Assembly (NCBI GenBank): GCA_028700345.1 | Contig: JAQVSW010000039.1 | Coordinates: 1 to 7,072 of the forward strand | Reading direction: 5' to 3' | DNA: 7,072 nucleotides | Source of the DNA: Candidatus Shapirobacteria bacterium | Lineage (GTDB): Bacteria; Patescibacteriota; Microgenomatia; UBA12405 | Shown: positions 4,788 to 7,072 of the stretch, one piece after another | Layout: each line of letters starts with the position of its first letter | How positions within the stretch are numbered: the stretch's first letter is position 1 | Position numbers and translations under genes: made by a program | The notes under the pieces: model-generated | What the model was told of the DNA's origin: nothing | Databases searched by the model: none | The model's input: the letters and a program-made list of their open reading frames with translations, nothing else

Positions 4788-4796
4788 ATGATAACA
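4788..4796 (-). promoter_or_regulatory. galU extended -10
   Basis: TGTTATCAT (minus, 4796-4788) is TGn plus a 5/6 match to TATAAT, 8 nt before the ATG at 4779. The mRNA would have a leader of at most a few nucleotides; no Shine-Dalgarno precedes the start. Confidence 0.5.
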
Positions 4797-4807
4797 AATT
4801 GATTATT

Positions 4808-4816
4808 TGGTAGAAT
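4808..4816 (+). promoter_or_regulatory. tRNA extended -10
   Basis: TGGTAGAAT (TGn plus 5/6 TATAAT) predicts a start near 4823, about 16 nt before the tRNA-Ala 5' end, suitable for RNase P trimming. An alternative, TTGGTA-17-TATATG (4807-4835), would start inside the tRNA and is less likely. It lies back to back with the galU promoter. Confidence 0.5.
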
Positions 4817-4838
4817 AGCGGGTACTCTGTATATGTAT

Positions 4839-4911
4839 GGGCCCATAGCGTAGTTGGTAGCGCGTTCCCATGGCATGGGAAAGGTCAGGGGTTCGAGTCC
4901 CCTTGGGTCCA
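4839..4911 (+). tRNA. tRNA-Ala, anticodon GGC
   Basis: The cloverleaf is complete. Acceptor GGGCCCA (4839-4845) pairs with TGGGTCC (4904-4910). The G3-U70 pair is the alanine identity element. D stem GCGT/GCGC; anticodon stem TTCCC/GGGAA with loop ATGGCAT (4870-4876), anticodon GGC at 4872-4874. Variable loop AGGTC; T stem AGGGG/CCCCT with loop TTCGAGT. Discriminator A4911 is followed by CCG, so CCA is not encoded and must be added by nucleotidyltransferase. Confidence 0.96.
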
Positions 4912-4924
4912 CCGAGATAAATTT

Positions 4925-4995
4925 AGGCCTGTAGTGAAATGGCATCACAGAGGTCTCCAAAACCTTTATTTATGGTTCGACTCCATACAGGCCTG
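4925..4995 (+). tRNA. tRNA-Trp, anticodon CCA
   Basis: Acceptor AGGCCTG pairs perfectly with CAGGCCT (4988-4994), with discriminator G4995 as in bacterial tRNA-Trp. D stem GTGA/TCAC; anticodon stem GAGGT/ACCTT with loop CTCCAAA (4955-4961), anticodon CCA at 4957-4959. The variable loop has 4 nt (TATT). T stem TATGG/CCATA with loop TTCGACT. CCA is not encoded. It lies 13 nt after tRNA-Ala, so the two are probably co-transcribed. A CCA anticodon gives no sign of UGA recoding. Confidence 0.96.
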
Positions 4996-5002
4996 CAAAA
5001 TA

Positions 5003-5023
5003 TGATATAATTTGACTATGTAA
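5003..5023 (+). promoter_or_regulatory. Consensus extended -10 followed by an AUG-UAA start-stop
   Basis: TGATATAAT (5003-5011) is a perfect TGnTATAAT. Exactly 6 nt later, the spacing of the leaderless genes here, is ATG (5018-5020), immediately followed by TAA. The transcript would therefore begin AUGUAA, a minimal start-stop ORF at its 5' end. The promoter drives the gene at 5071. Confidence 0.65.
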
Positions 5024-5037
5024 GTAATTATTTACCC

Positions 5038-5060
5038 ATCAACTAGATGTTGGTTTTTTT
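5038..5060 (+). terminator. Short hairpin plus U7, attenuator-like
   Basis: ATCAAC (5038-5043) pairs with GTTGGT (5049-5054, one G-U) around TAGAT and runs into seven Ts (5054-5060). It could end the tRNA transcript or attenuate the following gene. The stem is short and AU-rich, so it is weak. The candidate start ATG 5047 lies in its loop. Confidence 0.4.
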
Positions 5061-5070
5061 GAAAGAAAAA

Positions 5071-5754
5071 ATGTCGAATTTTGAAGCAAGAATACAAAGA
5101 CAACAAGAAGCTATTTTGCAGGAAAGAATGAAAAAAGAAGCAGAAGAACGGGTTGCCCTTAAAGAAGTTGAGGCTATAGATGCTCAGAGATTAGATTTGA
5201 TAAAAAGTGATGAGAGGTTTAATCAAATAAAAGAAGTTGCTTATTCACCAGAACTTAAACAAGCTTTAGAAAAATATCGGCGTCTTTTTGGATGGCCAAA
5301 CATGGATTATAATGGTAGGGAATCTTTTGATATTTCAAATAAAGAACATTTTAATATTTTATTTTCAGATAAAGAAGATCCCGTTGGTAGTTTTAGAGTT
5401 TACGTAAGATTTATGAACAAAATTTATGGAGATGAAGGTGTTCCTGATAGAGGTCCAGAAGATGCAGTAGTAAGAATAAGTTGGAGAGATGAACCAACAA
5501 AAAGAAAGTTGGTGTATAAAACTAGTGGATCAAAAGGTAGTGGGTCAAAAGAAGAATATGATGGGGCAGACGCAAGAGAAGGTTTAGGTATTGAATTTTA
5601 TCATAGTAAATTTAAAGATACTGAGAAAAAATCAGTTCCCGTGTTTTATGAATTAGATGCCTTTTTAAATTATTTAGCAAAATTAGTCGTTACAAAAATG
5701 GAAAACCATTATTTTAAAGAAGAACAAATTTATGAAAAGGGTATTGGTATTTAG
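5071..5754 (+). CDS. Unknown protein with N-terminal coiled coil
   Basis: I do not recognise this protein. ATG 5071 gives 227 aa beginning MSNFEARIQRQQEAILQERM; an in-frame ATG at 5047 would add MLVFLKEK. I prefer 5071 because the extra residues are coded by a hairpin loop and its U tract, and a weak GAAAG precedes 5071. Residues ~3-50 are strongly charged with heptad-like spacing, probably a coiled coil. The middle (~50-150) looks globular and mixed alpha/beta (FGWPNMDYNG, VGSFRVYVRFMNKIYGDEGV, DAVVRISWRDEPTKRKLVYK). Next is a short GSKGSGSKEE linker, then a charged end with HSKFKDTEKKSVPVFYELDAFLNYLA. There is no signal peptide or membrane segment, so it is cytoplasmic. The codons are more AT-rich than in galU, which could mean recent arrival. 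It is monocistronic after the tRNAs. Confidence 0.75.
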   Translation: MSNFEARIQRQQEAILQERMKKEAEERVALKEVEAIDAQRLDLIKSDERFNQIKEVAYSPELKQALEKYRRLFGWPNMDYNGRESFDISNKEHFNILFSDKEDPVGSFRVYVRFMNKIYGDEGVPDRGPEDAVVRISWRDEPTKRKLVYKTSGSKGSGSKEEYDGADAREGLGIEFYHSKFKDTEKKSVPVFYELDAFLNYLAKLVVTKMENHYFKEEQIYEKGIGI

Positions 5755-5878
5755 GGATAGATTGTCAAAGATAGGTTCAGTCATTATTCACAATCTTTGC
5801 CTACGTCCCACAAATCGTGACTACGGTAAGGTAAACCTGCCATTTGTTGAAAACTACGGCAGATAAACCTGCAAAAAA
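5755..5878 (+). repeat. Intergenic gap with imperfect direct repeat
   Basis: ACTACGGTAAGGTAAACCTGC (split here: ACTACGG then TAAGGT then AAACCTGC, 5820-5840) recurs as ACTACGG-CAGAT-AAACCTGC (5853-5872). CTGCC (5837-5841) and GGCAG (5858-5862) could also form a stem. Upstream, ACAATCTTTG (5790-5799) is complementary to both AGATTGT (5759-5765) and CAAAGAT (5766-5772), giving alternative hairpins. A weak TTGTCA-17-TATTCA (5762-5790) is the only promoter-like site. No gene is visible. Confidence 0.5.
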
Positions 5879-6472
5879 ATGATAAAAAAAATTTTTATAT
5901 TGACGGGCTTAGGTCAAGAACTGACCTTGCCTCTTTTGAAAATGGCTGAGGGGAAACTGAGCAAGGAACTGGAAATTGAAACAAAAATATTTAATTCCGG
6001 TTGGGAAAGTAGAAAGAATTTTGAAGAACTCTTTAATTCTTTGAGTAAAAAAATTGAGAGGGTTGATGGGGAAGTAGTACTCATTGCAATAAGTGCCGGG
6101 ATGGTGGCGGCTTTGGTGGCAAAAAATAAATATGGCGATAAAATATCAAAAATAATTTCACTTTGTGGCTGGAGCCGACCGAAAATAAAGTTATCTTATA
6201 AAGAGAAAAAGCATTATAAAGCCTTGACTGATCAAAATATTGTTTTTAAAGAAGCAGTTGCTGAATATACAAAAATATATAAAAATATATTACCTAAAGA
6301 TTGGAAAAAGATGATGGTATTTTGGGCGGAGAATGATCAGTTGATTCCTAAAAGTTGCTCGGTCCACAGAGGGATGAAAACAAAGAAACTGAAGATTGTG
6401 GAACATGTCAGTGGAATACTATTGGGATTAACAAAGACAGGGGGAATAAGAAGATTTATTGAAGCAAAATAA
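5879..6472 (+). CDS. Small alpha/beta-hydrolase-fold protein
   Basis: 197 aa. The fold order is right: strand IFILTGLGQEL (5-15) with an oxyanion-type turn; a nucleophile elbow VVLIAISAGMVAAL (66-79), where Ser72 sits in A-I-S-A-G instead of G-x-S-x-G; strand MMVFWAENDQLIP (145-157) placing Asp153; and His176 in IVEHVSG. So a complete Ser-Asp-His triad is visible, though the first elbow Gly is Ala. The length matches minimal RBBP9/YdeN-like hydrolases, with a small helical insert (~100-140). The substrate is unknown; there is no signal peptide. The ATG has no Shine-Dalgarno and no other in-frame start nearby. It ends 2 nt from the stop of the convergent CarD-like gene, so antisense overlap of the two mRNAs is likely. 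Confidence 0.8.
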   Translation: MIKKIFILTGLGQELTLPLLKMAEGKLSKELEIETKIFNSGWESRKNFEELFNSLSKKIERVDGEVVLIAISAGMVAALVAKNKYGDKISKIISLCGWSRPKIKLSYKEKKHYKALTDQNIVFKEAVAEYTKIYKNILPKDWKKMMVFWAENDQLIPKSCSVHRGMKTKKLKIVEHVSGILLGLTKTGGIRRFIEAK

Positions 6473-6474
6473 AA

Positions 6475-6984
6475 TTAAAGTAGAGAACGGATCTTTTTTT
6501 CGACGGATTCGGTTTTCTTTTTGGTAACAAAGGCAATTTCGGCAGAAAGATGGTAGATAATTTTATCGGTAATATCTTGATAATTTTGAGAAAATTTTTC
6601 AGCAGTAGCAACTTTGTTGGCAGAGAGCTGTTTTAAAACATAGACGGTTTTAAGTGGTTCGTTGAGATATAGAATTTCTTTGATGGTTTTAAAATCAAAA
6701 ACAGTATTTTTATCAAGTGGTTTTTTAAGAAGTTTGTAAATTTCGTTGACCTGACTGGGTTCAATTAAATGGCGAAGACCGCTTTTTTGAATATTTTCGA
6801 CAGGAATAGAAAAAGAGGCGAATTTTTGGGTTGATTCAAGGGGGCGATAGAGAAAGTATTCGCACTGATTACCCCGATAATCTTTTTTAATTTCTTTACC
6901 AAAAATTTGATAAATGTTTTCAAAATCGGTGAGATAGTCTTTGATAGAAAATCTGTTTTTTTGGACTGAATCTGGAGAATTTAT
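6475..6984 (-). CDS. Divergent CarD/CdnL-like protein without a standard start codon
   Basis: An open frame of 170 codons (6987-6475) preceded by TAA TAA and lacking any ATG, GTG or TTG upstream of the conserved part. The protein resembles CarD/CdnL, which binds the RNA polymerase beta lobe and stabilises open promoters. FSIKDYL...GNQCEYFLYRP (12-48) has the same F-to-EY spacing (33 residues) as mycobacterial CarD as I recall it. IPVENIQKSGLRHLI (60-74) matches the VPxENxxxxGxR segment. Then comes VNEIYKLLKKP and a helical C-terminus (100-169). The usual Tudor-like V(G)D..Y..HG motif is lost, and the DNA-facing Trp appears replaced (VFDF, 95-98). The start is given as ATA 6984, 5 nt after a perfect extended -10, the spacing used by the antitoxin. 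This could be real non-AUG initiation, a mutated ATG or decay. Codons after it look coding. Confidence 0.6.
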   Translation of the reverse strand: MNSPDSVQKNRFSIKDYLTDFENIYQIFGKEIKKDYRGNQCEYFLYRPLESTQKFASFSIPVENIQKSGLRHLIEPSQVNEIYKLLKKPLDKNTVFDFKTIKEILYLNEPLKTVYVLKQLSANKVATAEKFSQNYQDITDKIIYHLSAEIAFVTKKKTESVEKKIRSLL

Positions 6985-6989
6985 ATCTT

Positions 6990-6998
6990 ATTATAGCA
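6990..6998 (-). promoter_or_regulatory. Extended -10 of the CarD-like gene
   Basis: TGCTATAAT (minus, 6998-6990) is a perfect TGnTATAAT. Transcription should start at about 6984-6983, i.e. at the in-frame ATA. It is arranged back to back with the promoter at 7023-7031, so polymerase binding at the two may interfere. Confidence 0.65.
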
Positions 6999-7022
6999 AA
7001 ATAAAGCTAAAATTGGGAGGGG

Positions 7023-7031
7023 TGATATATT
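7023..7031 (+). promoter_or_regulatory. Extended -10 of the P-loop kinase gene
   Basis: TGATATATT (TGn plus 5/6 TATAAT) ends exactly 6 nt before ATG 7038, the same geometry as the toxin gene, implying a leaderless mRNA. GGGAGGGG (7015-7022) lies upstream of the -10 and so cannot serve as a Shine-Dalgarno if this promoter is used. Confidence 0.55.
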
Positions 7032-7037
7032 AGTTGT

Positions 7038-7072
7038 ATGGGGAGAAAGAAATTGATACTAGGAATTACAGG
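7038..7072 (+). CDS. P-loop kinase, first 11 codons (cut by window edge)
   Basis: ATG 7038 opens MGRKKLILGIT-G, with the last codon cut. A basic start, a short strand ILGIT and the first Gly of a Walker A loop are typical of small nucleotide or cofactor kinases such as dephospho-CoA kinase (usually GLTGGIGSGKS) or related P-loop kinases of Patescibacteria. Only the beginning is visible, so the specific enzyme cannot be told. It is divergent from the CarD-like gene with no room for another gene between. Confidence 0.55.
   Translation, partial: MGRKKLILGIT

Noticed and set aside
4830..4835. TATATG with TTGGTA 17 nt upstream as tRNA promoter
   Set aside because: It would start transcription about 3 nt inside the mature tRNA; the extended -10 at 4808 fits better.
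4670..4960. Open frame on the minus strand through the tRNA-Ala gene
   Set aside because: It overlaps galU and the tRNA-Ala gene; the translation is antisense tRNA plus out-of-frame galU.
4925..4995. Sign of UGA recoding as in some CPR lineages
   Set aside because: The tRNA-Trp anticodon is CCA, not UCA, and TGA is not used in frame in any gene here.

Overview
The window is AT-rich, with short genes, compact spacing and mixed strands. Genes start from extended -10 promoters (TGnTATAAT-like), and several start codons sit only 5-8 nt downstream of the -10, so their mRNAs should be leaderless or nearly so. Together with tRNAs lacking encoded CCA, a small alpha/beta hydrolase and a divergent CarD-like protein, this suggests a Candidate Phyla Radiation (Patescibacteria) genome, possibly Microgenomates-like. 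That placement is inference; no marker gene proves it.

Layout. On the minus strand, reading 4779 down to 1: a GalU-type UTP-glucose-1-phosphate uridylyltransferase; a HigB/RelE-like toxin and an XRE antitoxin (toxin first); lipoprotein-like protein B; a ~420-nt structured leader behind a strong promoter; lipoprotein-like protein A, a paralogue of B; a type III hammerhead ribozyme; and the 5' part of a family 2 glycosyltransferase whose AUG lies in the ribozyme's stem III. On the plus strand: tRNA-Ala(GGC), tRNA-Trp(CCA), a protein of unknown function with an N-terminal coiled coil, and a small alpha/beta hydrolase. Convergent to the last is a CarD-like ORF with no ATG/GTG/TTG start. Divergent from it, the window ends in the first 11 codons of a P-loop kinase.

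The most notable region is 544-2176 on the minus strand. A TTGACA/TGATACACT promoter drives a long hairpin-rich leader, then lipoprotein A, then the hammerhead with a complete catalytic core (CUGAUGA, GAAA, all three stems paired, GUU cleavage triplet). Three blocks in the leader (14+7+7 nt) are complementary, in collinear antiparallel order, to a segment ending at ribozyme stem III, so leader and ribozyme could pair around the lipoprotein A gene. The 14-nt block also has a local competing partner in the leader. The ribozyme's stem II contains the likely Shine-Dalgarno of the glycosyltransferase. My reading is a self-processing, possibly switch-like mRNA separating lipoprotein A from the glycosyltransferase. 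Ribozyme geometry and complementarity are read directly; the regulation is inference.

GalU supplies UDP-glucose and the glycosyltransferase would use an activated sugar, so envelope glycan synthesis plus surface lipoproteins is a plausible common theme, but they are separate transcription units.
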